A stretch of DNA of 64,000 nucleotides, taken from NCBI GenBank assembly GCA_037179515.1, contig JAXCGZ010021031.1, forward strand, positions 28,871-92,870. Reading direction: 5' to 3'. Positions 21,294-33,502 of this stretch are shown in pieces. A program made the translations under genes and the position numbers. The first letter of the stretch is position 1. Each line of letters opens with the position of its first letter. Source of the DNA: Halocaridina rubra (lineage: Eukaryota; Arthropoda; Malacostraca; Decapoda; Atyidae). The notes beneath the pieces are model-generated. The model saw only the letters and a list, made by a program, of their open reading frames with translations, ran no database searches and was not told where the DNA came from.

Positions 21294-24200
21294 TTACCCA
21301 GTGACCCGACTAGCCATTTCTTCTGCCTTGACCTTCAGAGTTTCCCATTCCATAAGCGCTTTGCCCATATACTCCCATATAAATAGCGTCACCTCACGGT
21401 TCATTTGGAGCTGAGTGTATAGAGATTTGGAAAGATATTAGCTCACAATATATTGCTGTGTTTTCGGTTAGGTAAATTTATTAATAAACTAGTGAATTAA
21501 TATATAAAATTCTTAAATAGTGTCCATGCCAGTATGTCATACTTAAATCACCATTTAGGGATCTTGTGAAGAAGAGTAACCCAAAGGGTGCTCATGAGTT
21601 ATTTATAATTGCAAGGCAAATCCAGCCCAAATAACCCAACCCAACATAATCTAACGTAACCATTTATACGATTATGTAGCGTTACATGGAATTCCCAAGA
21701 GTACTCATCGTTACAAGCTTTATGTTGAGCACCTGATAGGCCTGGCAGTGATCATCACATTCGTGGTTTCCGTGCAACACTAGACACTCGTCATAAACCC
21801 CCGTCACTTGGTCATCAACCTGTAAAATATTCATGGGATGATTTCTTACATACAAAAGGCTTGTATAGAATATCAGAATAGAATGATTGGGCGATGATGT
21901 TTGGGCACGGACGTTTTGGTACCATCCTTTTTGTAAAGATAGGTTAGCTTTTTAAATTATAAAAATTTTCTAAACTCCAGCCAAGCGGGCTGTTTCCAAA
22001 TTGGGATTAGTAGTACCCAAACAGCCAGCACCAAAGCAACTGGGCCGAAATGTACTGAACCCGTAAAACGTGAATGCTGTCAGTGACCAAAGTAGTGTGG
22101 TAGGGAGGAATTGTGGTGAGGTGACCTATCCCCCTAGGAGCTAAGATGGGTGAAATGGTTTCTGGAAAATTGGTATGTGATTTGATTGTGCAATCGTATG
22201 ACAAGAGACAGTGCAGCTGTTGTATGTATATTTGATTGTGTATGTGTAATTACCTAATTGTATTTGTATGTGTGTGGAGGGAGCACGGTTGCCAAGTTGT
22301 TAAAATACTGCACTCAACTTGCGAGTTGATAAACTCGTAATTGAGGCCACCATGGGGCAGGAAGGGGATCCAGCCTTAATTCCCCTGTCACACACTGTGT
22401 GTGGCTGTCCTCATAATGGGGTTATTAGTGACATAAAAGGAGGATATGTAAGTGTGTAATTGTGCATATAAAATGTATTAGAAAACTGAATGATATATGA
22501 CATTGCTCATGAAACCATATATTAGTTATGCTAAATAGCTAATATTATGTAAGCTAAAACCCTAAATTATATGTATGCCATTTATACTGAACTTTAAGAT
22601 TTTTTATCATAGCTTTTTTATTCTTATGAATATGAAATAATTTAACAGGATTTATACCATTTATACTTACAATCCAAGAATCATATTTGCCTCCTTCATC
22701 GAATGAGCATGTCATCTGAAAGGACATATTGCGGCTTAATATCAGATAAAATAGATATTCGGATTATGTTAAGAGGAATAACTCTAAGATACTTTAGGGT
22801 TCTTCATATTCACAAGGCAAGTCTCCTTATCTAACCTTACCTAACTTAAGCTAACCCAACAATTAATGCAGTTATTAACTTCTGAGGGTTTTTCATATAA
22901 TCTTCAGTACAGCATGCAGAGTTTCAAAATTTAAAGTGCACTATAATAACTACACTAATTATGCAAATTATACCAGTTTAACTATTATGATAACTCTACT
23001 AACTATAATTTTTATTTTATGTAGAACATTGTCAGGAAGTTTGTAACGTACCATGTCATTTCTCCAGTCAACAACATCGTCCTGGAGTCTTTTGCCGTGA
23101 TCAATATAATGGTCGAGTTCGTTGTTAAGGTCCACCCACCATCTAGACGTAAAGTTAACAGATGTATAGGTTTCAGCAACATCCTGTGTAGGATTTGATA
23201 TTTGTTATTCTTATACAACAAATATTTAATGCTGATTTTTATTTTTTAGGTACAGTTGTTCTTTATCTTACACTGAGAGTTGGTTCCACAAAATTTGCCA
23301 TATCTAAAACCCTTATTCAAATATAACTTTGGTTTGCATATACTGTAATCAGTTCCCAACCTCCTATATACTTTCAATTATGCCTACATTAAACAATAGC
23401 TAATAAGATTTGCATTTATGTAAAAAGAGTGCAATGATTTTTATAATGTACTCATTTAAGGAAAAATGTTGAGACTGTTTGTTTTATTTTCCAGCAGTGT
23501 ATATTCAAACCAGCAGTATTTAAAACTACATAAGATGAGAGACAACTGTATAACATACTTTTAAATAAATTGATAAAGAATTATATAAGTATTAAGCTGA
23601 ACAAATGTTGAGAAAAGTGTGTCAAAGCCTATTAGCATTAAGTTAGCTCTAAAATTTCTTAGTATAAAGACTTATGAAGTGCCCTTAATATTGCATAAAC
23701 TCCTAGTGCCCAAAGTACTTGAAGATGAAGTCTTTAAATACCCTCAAAGTATTCTCTGACTCAAGGATTTTTTACTGTTTTATGTGTCACTCAATCCCAT
23801 AGACAGGCTGCAGCTAGGAAATTAATGCTAGATGCCTTTATACCCAGGTACAGTATTCTGACTTTTTCGCTACCACAGTCCTCAATTTGATAGTTAAATT
23901 GATGAGACCTAATTTTATGCTTATTAGTAGTGTAACATGAGTATTACGACATATGTTACTATTTTATTGTATTACACCAAAGTACAGTAGTTTCTCTACT
24001 TATGTCATTTTCAGCTTTATAAGGTATTTTTGTTACTACTTCAAGGGAATAATAAATCTTGACTAAAGTCAAATTATTCAGCTTTACGTCAGTGAGCAAA
24101 AAATCTTAAGTTTCATGATTGGTCACTGCTTATATTGTTATCGGTTTTACGTCACGGACTCCCTATATTACTAAGAGTGGTGCCCTCTGGCAAAGGAGTT

Positions 24201-27200
24201 TTATTTTGCCAAGTGCAACCATTACCCTGAATGAAGGCCCTTTCTGAATTCAGACCATGGTAGGGCGTGAACTCGCGATCTGACGAATCAAAGTCGCAAG
24301 CATAATATTTGCATATGTAAACCAAATCCTTTGAGATTAGGAAGAAAAACACTATTCATGTATGCTATATAAGTTGTAAGAGGCAACTAAGAGGAATGGA
24401 GGACAGCAATCTAGTCATCGCTTATGACTGAATCCCCTTCCTATCGCCTCGCTATGGACTCCAACAGGGGTTTGTCGCTTCCCAAGTTGAGTGCACTAAG
24501 CGCTGCCCCAATTTGTTACTGGAAAATAGCTGAAAAGGTACAAATGGATAGCATATGATAAAGTCCTTCTCCCTCAGTTTTACTTTATTTTCTGTTATTT
24601 ATTTAGATACTTTACTATATATTTCTGGGTGGGGGACCACAGTAGTGCACTAGTCAGAGTACTCACCTTGTGAGGTGACAGCCCTTTAATCAAGGCCACC
24701 ATGGGGCATTAGGAAGGGCATCTAGCATTGATTTTCTCGCTCCAACCTACCTGTTTCCATTCCAATGATGGGGTTGAATAGTGACACAAAAAACATCATA
24801 CAGACAAGTATGGAAAGAAAGATCTAACCCATGTCTTATTTCACCTGCAAGACTAATATGTGCATAGAAGCTATATCTGCAAAATGGATGATCATGGATT
24901 GAGGTCTCTCACCCGCTTCAACTAGAAACCTGTTAGAGATGATGGATATCGAGAGTGAGTTTGCAACGGTGTTCTTGTCAGGATACGTCTCGCTTGTTAT
25001 TGGCGCCTCGAAGTACCTTGGAGATTAGAGTAAAGGTAACACTGAATTAATTTTCTTTATTTACTTGCTTATTATACATGTGCAAAGGCTAAGATGATGT
25101 ATATAGTCATTTTCTTATATCATGGTTTAGAAATTATCTTTAATATGATTTGTATTGGGGGGGGTGCGGTAGCTCAGTGTTTAGGGCACTCAACTTGAGA
25201 AGTGACAAGCCTCTGTTTGAGCTCATGGCTGGGAGAAGGAATGGCATCCAGCCTTAATTCCCCACCTTCACTCTGTATGTGTCCAATCCCCAAATGGGGA
25301 CTGCTAGTGACACATAAAACGTAAATAGATAAAACTAAGAAGCTAATGAAATACTATTTAAGGTTACCTCTGCATGAGATTACCAAGATCTGTTTTGTAT
25401 ATCTCCAACTGGTTCATGTTATGCTCATCAATGTAATCTCCAACGACCTTTTGGACGTTTCCTTTGATGATTTCAAAGTAATCAATGTCTTCTTCTGGCT
25501 TAGGGATCAGAATCCCTAGAATCTTCATCATGATCTGAAGAGAAAGTCGTAATTTATCGACATTGTGTTGCAATGGTAGAGACTGAGGCTGGTAATATAC
25601 TGATTCCAGGCTCTATCCTTACCTGATGTTGAATTAGCTGTCACTGTCTCATGTCCTTACCAATTTAATTGGGCAATTATTTAGGGGGCTGTTGATTTTC
25701 TAAATGTCTACATGATTATTCAGCCATTACCTGGATATCACTGGGTCCTTGCGAATAGAAAGGGGCTATATGGTAGGTATATAATTAGGTTCTAGTGCTA
25801 TCACTGTCCCTTGCGTCTGTCTTCTATTAGAGACTTTTAACATATAAAACTAGATTAATAATAGAAATGAAGTTCTACTTTTAGCTTAAAATAGTTAAAG
25901 CATTTTGTGAAATTTTCCAAATGGTCTGAAACTTGTCATATATTAGATAAAATATTTATTACTTACATCATTGAAAGAAGGAATGACACTTCTGAAGTAA
26001 TAGGCTGTTGCCAGACCTATTGTAGTATCTGTGGAAGCAAATCAGTGATATACAATATTATTTATTTTTAAGTAGAGCTTATTCTGCTTGTCCTTAGATC
26101 AATATTCAGTAATGTAATTCACCGTTTTATGTGTCATGATTAGTCCCCATTCAGAAACGGGTGCACATATATATGATGGAGCCGTGGGATTAAGGCTGGT
26201 TGTTCTACCTATCGCCCTGCAGTGGGATCGAATCCACGCTTCCTGACTCACGCAGTCTACCAATGAACTACCGAGATCCTCTTATCATCTGTTCAGTAGC
26301 AACAAGAAAGATTACCAGTGACTGCTCACCTGTCACTGTTATTCAACTCCTACATATGCAAGCACTCTTTCTCCCCAAACTCCAAGCATATCCCCTTTAG
26401 TTGCCTTCTACAATGTGCAGGAACTACAAATACAGAATTCTTCTTCCTTAATCACAAAAGTCTTCGTTGTGGGAACAGCAACAGTTCTGTGGTAAAGCTC
26501 ACAAGTCAGGAATTGACTAACGCGGCTTTGATCCCACTTCTTGGTATTAAAAAAGGCACCCAGTCCTAATTTCCCTGCTCCAACATGCCTGTGCCCCCCC
26601 ATTATGGAGGGGATTAATAGTGACATAAAATGGTGCTTTTACCAGAGTATTCATTGTCTTCCATTTCTACAGTCTGCAGGATGTAATTTTTGGACAAAAT
26701 TCATGTTATCCAACACTTTTTTATTGTGAAAAAAAAGGTAATTTATAATGGTTTTTGTAATTATATCAGTTAATGGTACAAGTTCCTATATTTGTTGAAT
26801 ATCTTTATCTTGTGCAAAAGTTAAGTTGACAGATATCTTTGATTATTATACAAGGATATCAAGCTTAAATCTGTAATTAATCTGTGTCCACCCCAATTCC
26901 AGCGGGGAGTAATAGTAACATATAAAATGGCAAACAGCAACAATGTTATATACATATATGTAGTTTTCTAGTGACTGTAATTCCTTGGTGTTCATAAAAC
27001 ATCTACAGGATTCCTAAAATTTCCTTGTGTAATAGAAGATTATATTCAGTATTATCAGATTTATTAATTAAAGTGTGTATACAAGGAGAAAATTGCCCCT
27101 AAATCTGATATATCAAGATATATGTAATTACTTATTATCAATATTTGGGAACCTCAGAAATCCAGAGGTTAGATACAGACCAGTTGAGCCCAGTGCTGGG

Positions 27201-27708
27201 GACTAATAAGAGCATCCGGCCTCAATTCCCCAGCTCCAAATTGTATCCACTCCCATAATTGGAGTAATTGGAATATAAAATGGAAAATAAAAGTATATTA
27301 GCACATATAACTTTAAAACTTAGTGTAATATGATTTATATATGTAAAGTAAGGTATACTGGCTTACGAGACCGCTTTAGCATAGTGGTGGCATGCTTGAC
27401 TTGAGGTGACAAATCCATGTTTGAGCCCATGACAGGGCACTAGGAAGGGCATCCAGCCTTACCTCCTCAACTTTAGTCTGTGTGTTTCCACCCCCTAAAT
27501 GGGGACTAAGTTAGTAGTAACAATGAAAAACAAAGCATTCTGTCTTACCCAATCCGTCAATAACTACATCTTCGTAAAGTCGTGTATCGCGCTTAGCCAG
27601 GGATACCGGGAGCCTATACTGGGTTTGAGTCTCTGAGTTTTCTATGTCTTTTCCATGGGACAGACATACCCAAAGACTCACCACAATGAAAAAATAAAGG
27701 GTTTTCAT
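21294..27708 (-). CDS. Secreted Cry-domain-I-like protein A
   Basis: Paralogue of B and C. Exons: 27708-27549 (signal peptide MKTLYFFIVVSLWVCLSHG), 26028-25967, 25534-25368, 25016-24845, 23183-23052, 22715-22671, 21819-21733 and 21410-21298; all have GT donors and AG acceptors. The frame then reads GGG TAA across the last donor (GTAAGA), stopping at 21294-21296: about 313 codons. If that donor is used, the next acceptor (21212-21214) lies in a MITE-2 end and stops after three residues. Pairs of A exons sum to the size of single exons in B or C (62+167 against 226/229; 132+45 against 180/213; 87+113 against 200/212), so A has three additional phase-0 introns. Helix 1-2 region near YFRSVIP..., the helix with EHNMNQLEIYK, the SMHILVLQ helix, the RWWVDLNNELDHYI helix and C-x8-C-x3-C near the end are all present. 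Likely extracellular; pore-forming or binding activity is inference from fold resemblance. No frame break is seen. Confidence 0.7.
21559..21718. mobile_element. MITE-1 copy in gene A intron
   Basis: 'ggatcttgtgaagaagagta' at the left and 'agtactcatcgttacaag' at the right. It ends about 15 bases downstream of the donor of exon 21819-21733. Confidence 0.6.
21880..22100. repeat. Interspersed repeat shared with 57285-57485
   Basis: Both carry 'gattgggcRatg', 'ttaaattataaaaatYttt' and a 'gcaccaaagcaactgggccg' or 'gccaaaacagcagccctga' block in the same order. Function and class unknown; the ends may be inverted repeats. Confidence 0.5.
22275..22440 (+). repeat. SINE-1 copy in gene A intron
   Basis: Head altered ('ttgccaagttgttaaaatac'), body 'gggatccagccttaattccc', tail 'agtgacataaaagg'. 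Confidence 0.7.
22757..22880. mobile_element. MITE-1 copy, diverged
   Basis: 'attcggattatgttaagagg' and 'cttacctaacttaagctaac' match the family; the right end is weak. Confidence 0.5.
23257..23552. mobile_element. MITE-2 copy in gene A intron
   Basis: Ends 'agttgttctttatcttacac' and 'ataagatgagagacaact' are inverted; about 296 bases. Confidence 0.65.
24143..24302 (-). repeat. SINE-2 copy in gene A intron
   Basis: 'gttttacgtcacggactccc' at the left (3' end of the SINE), 'gtagggcgtgaactcgcgat' B-box region, head missing its first bases. Confidence 0.75.
24628..24793 (+). repeat. SINE-1 copy in gene A intron
   Basis: 'ccacagtagtgcactagtca' head, 'tcaaggccacc', 'aggaagggcatctagc', tail 'agtgacacaaaaaac'. 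Confidence 0.7.
25157..25322 (+). repeat. SINE-1 copy, near-consensus
   Basis: 'gcggtagctcagtgtttagg' A box, 'gtttgagctc' B box, body and tail 'agtgacacataaaacg' all present. Best example of the tRNA-like head. Confidence 0.85.
25590..25855 (+). repeat. SINE-3 copy in gene A intron
   Basis: 'ggctggtaatatactg', 'cattacctggatatcactgg', 'tggtaggtatataattaggt', 'cactgtcccttgcgtctg'. Other members: 36985-37155, 43985-44225, 46200-46510 and 59625-59835. Confidence 0.65.
26119..26277 (-). repeat. SINE-1 copy in gene A intron
   Basis: Complete reversed copy; 'gtgggatcgaatccacgctt' is the reversed B-box region, 'aatgaactaccgagatcc' the head. Confidence 0.75.
26475..26632 (+). repeat. SINE-1 copy in gene A intron
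   Basis: 'ttctgtggtaaagctcacaa' head, tail 'agtgacataaaatgg'. A detached 3' fragment lies at 26880-26934. Confidence 0.7.
27165..27533 (+). repeat. Two SINE-1 copies in gene A intron
   Basis: A partial copy at 27165-27285 ('gagcatccggcctcaattcc') and a full one at 27366-27533 ('ctttagcatagtggtggcat' head). The second ends about 16 bases from the exon 1 donor. Confidence 0.7.
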
Positions 27709-28306
27709 GTCTGGAAGAGATATTTATATACACTTTTAGCATAAGTTGTGGAATATGAAAAGCTCTGAAAAATATCTTTAAAATTAGTGAGTCTTAAATT
27801 AGTGTTATTTGTAATGCAGAATTAGTTTAGTGAAAGCCACAATATATGGAGATCAGAATACTTTTAAGAGAATTAGAACTGTGTTTGTTCAAGGGTAAAG
27901 ATGAAGTCACTTAAATGAAAATAAACACATCAAGTGAAAATAGACACAGATGTATTAATCACTTAAATATGACATGTTATATAAGAATAGCAAAATACTT
28001 TTAAGAAATACACAGTAGTGTTTTTATGTGTGTTAGTGTGTGTATGTGAAAAAGAGGAACAAACAGTTAATGATAACAGCTAATACCTCCTTAAGGGTAT
28101 AGATACACATATCAAATTATATCTGTTCCAGCTGGCTTCTTTCCCAGTAATATTTAACAACTATGATAAGAGTCTGTTTACACGATAATTATTAATTACA
28201 TAAAGGTTCAAAGCTCTACTGAATCATTTTTTTTTTAGGGTGCTAGATGCGTCATGTTTTTAAAATTCCTGAGTGCAGTTAAAGTTTTCACTCTAATTTT
28301 ATTTGC

Positions 28307-28440
28307 CATTTTATGTGTCACTGTTCATCCCCATTATGGGGGTGAACACAGGTTAGAACTAAGAATTAAGGCTGGATGCCTTTCTTAGCACCCCATGGCG
28401 GGGCTGATCGCTGATCTGTCTCCTTGTGAGTTGAGTGCGA
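28307..28440 (-). repeat. SINE-1 copy upstream of gene A
   Basis: Reversed tail 'ccattttatgtgtcactgtt' and body. It runs directly into the 72-base tandem array. Confidence 0.7.
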
Positions 28441-28455
28441 TTCTTAAGGGGTCTT

Positions 28456-28800
28456 GCCAGGGACATCAGTGTTCCATATGGGTGGGTTAGGAGAACCAAA
28501 CAACGTATACCACATATATATAGTCTAGCCAGGGACATCAGTGTCCCATATGGGTGGGTTAGGAGAACCAAACAACGTATACCACATATATATAGTCTAG
28601 CCAGGGACATCAGTGTCCCATATGGGTGGGTTAGGAGAACCAAACAACGTATACCACATATATATAGTCTAGCCAGGGACATCAGTGTCCCATATATGTG
28701 GGTTAGGAGAACCAAACAACGTATACCACTTATAGCCAGGGACATCGGTGTCCCATATGGGTGGGTTAGGCGAACCAAACAACGTATACCACATATATAT
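28456..28800. repeat. 72-base minisatellite, about five units
   Basis: Units begin 'gccagggacatcagtgtccc' at 28456, 28528, 28600, 28672 and 28735; the fourth unit is 9 bases short. Copies are nearly identical, so recent. As 72 is divisible by 3 and no stop falls in the unit, both strands show ORFs; this is not evidence for a gene. Confidence 0.9.
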
Positions 28801-28827
28801 AAGTACTGTACACTGAACTGAGTGATT

Positions 28828-28975
28828 GGTTTTACGTCACGGACTGTTCTTCCAATGGCTAGGACGGTGCCTTATTGCAAAGGACTGTGGTTTTGGCAGA
28901 TGTGATTGCTACCTAGAGTGAATGCCTTTCCTAACCTCAGACTCGCTAGCGGTACCACTTCGCCACAGTGACCAC
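28828..28975 (-). repeat. SINE-2 copy
   Basis: 'ggttttacgtcacggactgt...ctaacctcagactcgctagc...cacttcgccacagtgacca'. Confidence 0.7.
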
Positions 28976-29287
28976 TCATTAGCACTGTAAATTAAACTAA
29001 TCACTTCAAATACGTCACATTATAATAAAATATGAGCTATAGTTTCATTCGGTACACAAAAGCAGGGGCTGCAGTAGAGTAATGGTAGAGTGTGTGAGCT
29101 GAGACGTAAGTAATTCAGGTTCCATGCCCATATTCTTGCTTTAGTATATGTTGGCTGGACGTGAAAATATGAATAAAACAATTTCCTGCCTGGCATGCCA
29201 TAGGAGGTAACTGAGAGGGATTGGGAACTGCAGACTTGGCAATTCGTCCTTTCTTGTTGTACTTTTCTTTGCTGATAAAGATAGTAG

Positions 29288-29590
29288 GTTGGCTCATGGC
29301 ACCAGCCGCCCGTTGCGATACTACAGCTGAAGGTTTTTTGAACTTAAATAGGTCTGTCCAGGACAGTTCGATGTCAAGTCTTCCTTCAGTTACGGTTCTT
29401 TTTCTATGTCTACAGCTACACTGAATATTCTTGGATATTCATCACACATCTGTTATTATCCCTTCACATCTGACAAGTCATTACACTCTCCATCTCTGTT
29501 TCTCTTTACTTTATGTATTCTTCGTGCCCAGGCCCGATGAGGGCTGTTTTATTTTATAATTTTTTTTTGGCCCGTCCTGGTGTCACAATT
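29288..29590 (+). repeat. Element A-prime copy
   Basis: Complete: 'tggcaccagccgcccgttg' to 'cccgtcctggtgtcac', then an A-rich tract. It matches 417-720 along its length. Confidence 0.75.
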
Positions 29591-29786
29591 ATTAAAAAAA
29601 GAAAAAGAACATGTGTACTGTGACTCTGCCACCTCCCTTACATTGGCATTTCTGCCACTGTATATGTTTTATGTATGTATGTATATATTTATGTATATAA
29701 AACAACCAATAAATGAGGATAACCAGGCTGATATAAAGCTCTACTCTGGTATAGTTGTAATCTCTGTTTACTCTGCTGACAAAAGA

Positions 29787-29885
29787 TCCTTGCCCACATA
29801 GCTTGTGGATGACCCAAGCGGGTTGAAGGTGGGGGGGGGGAGTTGTGGAATCCTTTATCTCCAAGGAGCTAAGAGGAATGATTGG
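29787..29885 (+). repeat. SINE-4 head fragment
   Basis: 'ccttgcccacatagcttgtg', 'gacccaagcgggttgaagg', 'aggagctaagaggaatgatt', then cut by element E at 29889. Confidence 0.6.
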
Positions 29886-29954
29886 GGTAACTACCTAATT
29901 GTGCATACGGAAGTGTCCTATGCTCGTAAGTCCCCGTCTCCTGGCTGGCTCCAT

Positions 29955-30300
29955 TTTTTGTACTTAGTGATAGTTATCATACCTCTCCTTAAAACTATGG
30001 ATTGAGTTAGCATTAACTACCTCTTTGCTTAGCAAATTCCAATCATCAACTACTCTTACACTAAAAAAAGTACTTACATCCTGCAATGAAGTTTTCTTAC
30101 CAAGCTTCATACTATGACCTCTAGTTCTAGTGCCAGCCATATCAATATATCGATCCCTCTCTACCCTGTCATTACCCTGAAGAAATTAAAAACCGTCATC
30201 ATATCCCCCTCATTCTATTAGATTCAAGTGATGCTAAGTCTAATACCCTTAGCCTCTCTTCATAACGGAGATTGAGCAGTTATGGCACCAGCTTCGTGGC
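29955..30300 (-). pseudogene. LINE C-terminal region, decayed
   Basis: Minus-strand reading contains DRYIDMAGTRTRGHSMKLG, KTSLQDVSTFFSVRVVDDWN and LLSKEVVNANSIHSFK. This is the conserved stretch after the RT domain in CR1/Jockey-type LINEs. Stops and small indels are present further 5' (30300-30660). Confidence 0.7.
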
Positions 30301-30764
30301 ATGTCTTTGAACTTTTTCCAGCTTAATTACGTGCTTTTTCAAGTGTTGATTCCAAAAGGGGGCTGCATATTCAAGCTTTGGCCTCTCATAAGATGCATAA
30401 ATATTTCTGAACATTTCCTTGTCCATGTGTCTGAGGGCTCAGCTTACGTTTGCAAAGAAAGCTTATGCTGCCCTTACTATGCCATTTATATGCATTTTAG
30501 GAGACAAATCTGCCAGTATGTGTACTCCTAGATCTCTCTCATTCTCTGTCTCTTGAAGTTCTGCTCCTGCTGTAGAGGATCTAAGCTTGGGCCTTCTTGC
30601 ACTTATACCCATCCTCAAAATAATTTCCTTTTCTTGGGAATCGAACTTGGGAACTCTTAGACTAGAACGTCATAGCTTAGTCCACTAGAATATTACCTTC
30701 TCCTGGCAGGGTTGCTAGAGTGGCCACAACCAAAGGAAAAAAATTACTTATAAATCACAGTTGC

Positions 30765-31620
30765 TCTCAATAAAGGAAATCGCATTCACCCACAATAAAA
30801 AAAAATCTCATTCGCTTGCAATAAAAATCAAATTTATCCGCAGTCCAAAATACATTTGCCGACAGTCATAAAGTGCATGCGCTCACTTTTGAAAAATCAT
30901 ATTCTCTCAGTTCAAAGTCACATTCACTCAGTTAAATATCTCATTTGCTCACAGTTTAAAAATCACAATCACTCACAGTAAAAAACCACAATCACTCACA
31001 GTAAAAATTACATTTGCTCACTGTCAAAAATTGCATTTGCTCATATTTATAATATCACATTAATTCACAGTAAAATATCACATTTGCTCGCGTTTCAGAA
31101 ATCACGTTCATTCACAGTTAATAAATCACAAATTCTTAGAATAAAAAATCACATTTGAAATATATTTATTCAGTCCAAAATCACATTCACCCACAGTAAA
31201 ATATCACATTTGCTCTCAGTTGAAAAGCACATTCATTCACGTTAAAAATATCACAATTGCTTCAAGTAAAAAGTCACATTCACTCACATTTGAAAAATCA
31301 CATTCATTCAGCCCAAAATCACATTCACGCACAGTAAAGTACCACAATTGCTCACAGTTAAAATAATCACATTCACTCATTTTAAAAAAAATCACGTTTG
31401 CTTAAAATAAAAAATTACATTCACTCATGGTGAAAAATGACATTCACTCGTGGTTAGAAATTACTTTTGCTTTAAGCAAAAAAAAAAAGCACATTCTCTT
31501 GCTATAAAATATCACATTTGCTCGTGGTCAGAAATCACATTTGCTCACAGTGAATTATCACATTTGATCTCAGTCAAATAATTATATTTGCTCATGGTCA
31601 AAAATCAAATTCTATCATGT
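30765..31620. repeat. Minisatellite, about 25-40 base units of 'cacattYgctcacagt'
   Basis: More than twenty imperfect repeats of 'aaaaatcacattcactcaca' with variable A tracts over 850 bases. No open frame. Confidence 0.85.
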
Positions 31621-31754
31621 CACACTCATGCACACCCAAGTGAACAATATGAAATTAGTATTGTTTGTTTGCCATTTAATATGTCTGAAATAATTTATGT
31701 GCAAATGGGGGTGGAATGTGGGAATAAAGATTAAGACAAGATTTGCTACTCGCT

Positions 31755-32050
31755 AAATGGTCGATGCAGTGACTGCTTCTTCACATCCACTTCCAGAGTC
31801 TGGAACTCTTTTGCCCCTTCTGTCTTCCCTAACTCTCATGACCTATCATGATCTATCGTCATCTCAGGGCATAATCCTGCCATATCTCTTGGTCTTCATT
31901 GTTTCGACTATTCATTCTGCCTGCCCTTTTTCTGTTGTGTCATTTCTGCCTTGTCCTTTAACTTCTACTTTTTTCTTCATTTCAGTGTTTTCTTGGTGCC
32001 CGGGCCTGTTGAGGGCGCTTTTATTGCCTGTCCCGGTGTCACACTCATGG
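31755..32050 (+). pseudogene. LINE ORF2 3' end, decayed
   Basis: Reads TSRVWNSFAPSVFPNSHDLS and then a stop after a short deletion, where the copy at 62375 continues SSFKKQIYRHLRA-stop. 3' tail 'gcctgtcccggtgtcacac'. Confidence 0.7.
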
Positions 32051-32285
32051 TAAAAAAAAAGATACCCTTCCTAGTCTTTAACGGTTGGTTTGATTGGAGA
32101 CTTGTGACTTTGTCACTTTCTTCATAAGTTGTGTAACCACTGCACTACTGCGATCCTCAAACAAGCTTGGATTATTACCAGTGCTAAATTTCAGAGCCAA
32201 ACTTCATTTTCTGTAGATAAAATGAGATGCTTTCATGAAGGCATGATTTTGCTTAATAATTTTCATATTAATGCATACTATGGCA

Positions 32286-32446
32286 CAATCTCCCTTGTAA
32301 AGAGGGTGGCCTAGTCAAAGTACACATTCATCAGAAGCTAATAGACCTCAAATACTATTCTTTGCTCCAATGGAGTAAAGGGCTGCCAAAATTCCTCCCT
32401 CTACCCAGGATGGGTCATCCACAGGGTATGTGGGCAAGGATCTTTT
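32286..32446 (-). repeat. SINE-4 copy
   Basis: Reversed complete copy: 'gtggcctagtcaaagtacac' tail at left, 'gtgggcaaggatcttttgcc' start at right. Confidence 0.65.
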
Positions 32447-32633
32447 GCCTTGAGATGTTAATGCACTTGAATTTAATAGCTTTTCACTGTCCATTATAAC
32501 AGTGTACTGTGGTCTGTCATATTATGCGGTCAATGAGTTCTCCAGCCCCCCCCCCCCTTGCATTATTCAGAAACTGCTTATGTTCAAGACCCTTATATAA
32601 AAGTATCTATACTTTGCATGTTACTTTTCCTCA

Positions 32634-32741
32634 AACTACTCAGGGTAATGATTACATCTACCAAAACAAGTCCTTCGCAAGAAGGCAACCGTCCTAGCCC
32701 TTGGTTGAAAAGGGAGTCCGTGACGTAAAACCGGAACAAAC
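32634..32741 (+). repeat. SINE-2 3' fragment
   Basis: 'cagggtaatgattacatcta...ccttcgcaagaaggcaaccg...gagtccgtgacgtaaaaccgg': the 3' half only, 5' truncated. Confidence 0.75.
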
Positions 32742-32751
32742 TGTATACTAT

Positions 32752-33230
32752 AAATCATTCCTAGATTATGTTACAATTAGCCCGCATTGAAAAGAGGTGG
32801 GCAGACACATGTTGGAACTGGAGGATTAAGTTTAGATGCACCCCCTAACACCCTGCAGGAGGATCGAAGCTATGTCAATTTCTTCCCAATTCAAGTACTC
32901 TGTCACTGAGCTACTCCATTTTCCCGTTTCTAGATTACCGTATTGATATGATTTCAATTTATATAAAATAGCTTGGTAGATGTCATGATGTATTATTTTG
33001 GGATAATTCTTCAGATTTATTACCTTCGCGTTCATTCAAATCCGCACTATTTAAGACCGCATGAGATATGCACCCACCGTACATTATACTGACGTTGCAC
33101 AGCTTGCTGTTTTATAAGTCATTATAAATTCCAGTTCCAATTGTGGTGGATACAGACAGGTAGGAGCTGGGGAATTAAGGGTGGATGCTCTTCCTAATGC
33201 TCTGCTGTGGGTTTGAACACCATTTTACAT
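32752..33230 (-). repeat. Two SINE-1 copies
   Basis: 32752-32930 (complete; head 'cactgagctactcc' at right) and 33118-33226 (tail and body only). Between them is a MITE-2-like end ('caaatccgcactatttaaga'). Confidence 0.65.
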
Positions 33231-33502
33231 CATGCTGATGTTGCACAGTAATTCGCGTATTTTATGTTAATTTTATTCGGCCATTCTTTACAAATCTAAA
33301 ACAGCTTTTGTATATGTGGACAGTGCATCTAAATTTTAGTATTTTTGGTATCAGTGAATGATATTCAATTCATCATCAAAGAATAATTATTTGGCTTATT
33401 ATTATGGCACTGTAACTGACATCCAACTTTGTATTAAATAGGCCACGTGGAGATGAAGTAATTCAACTATTTTCTTGTAGTTTCCATTATTTAGTGTAGA
33501 AG

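Noticed and set aside
25157..25232. Possible genuine tRNA gene
   Set aside because: A and B boxes are present, but the sequence continues into the SINE-1 body shared by dozens of copies and the cloverleaf stems do not pair.
28359..28821. ORFs on both strands with 24-residue repeats
   Set aside because: Translations of the 72-base minisatellite, which has no stop in several frames; no start context, splice signals or non-repeat domain.
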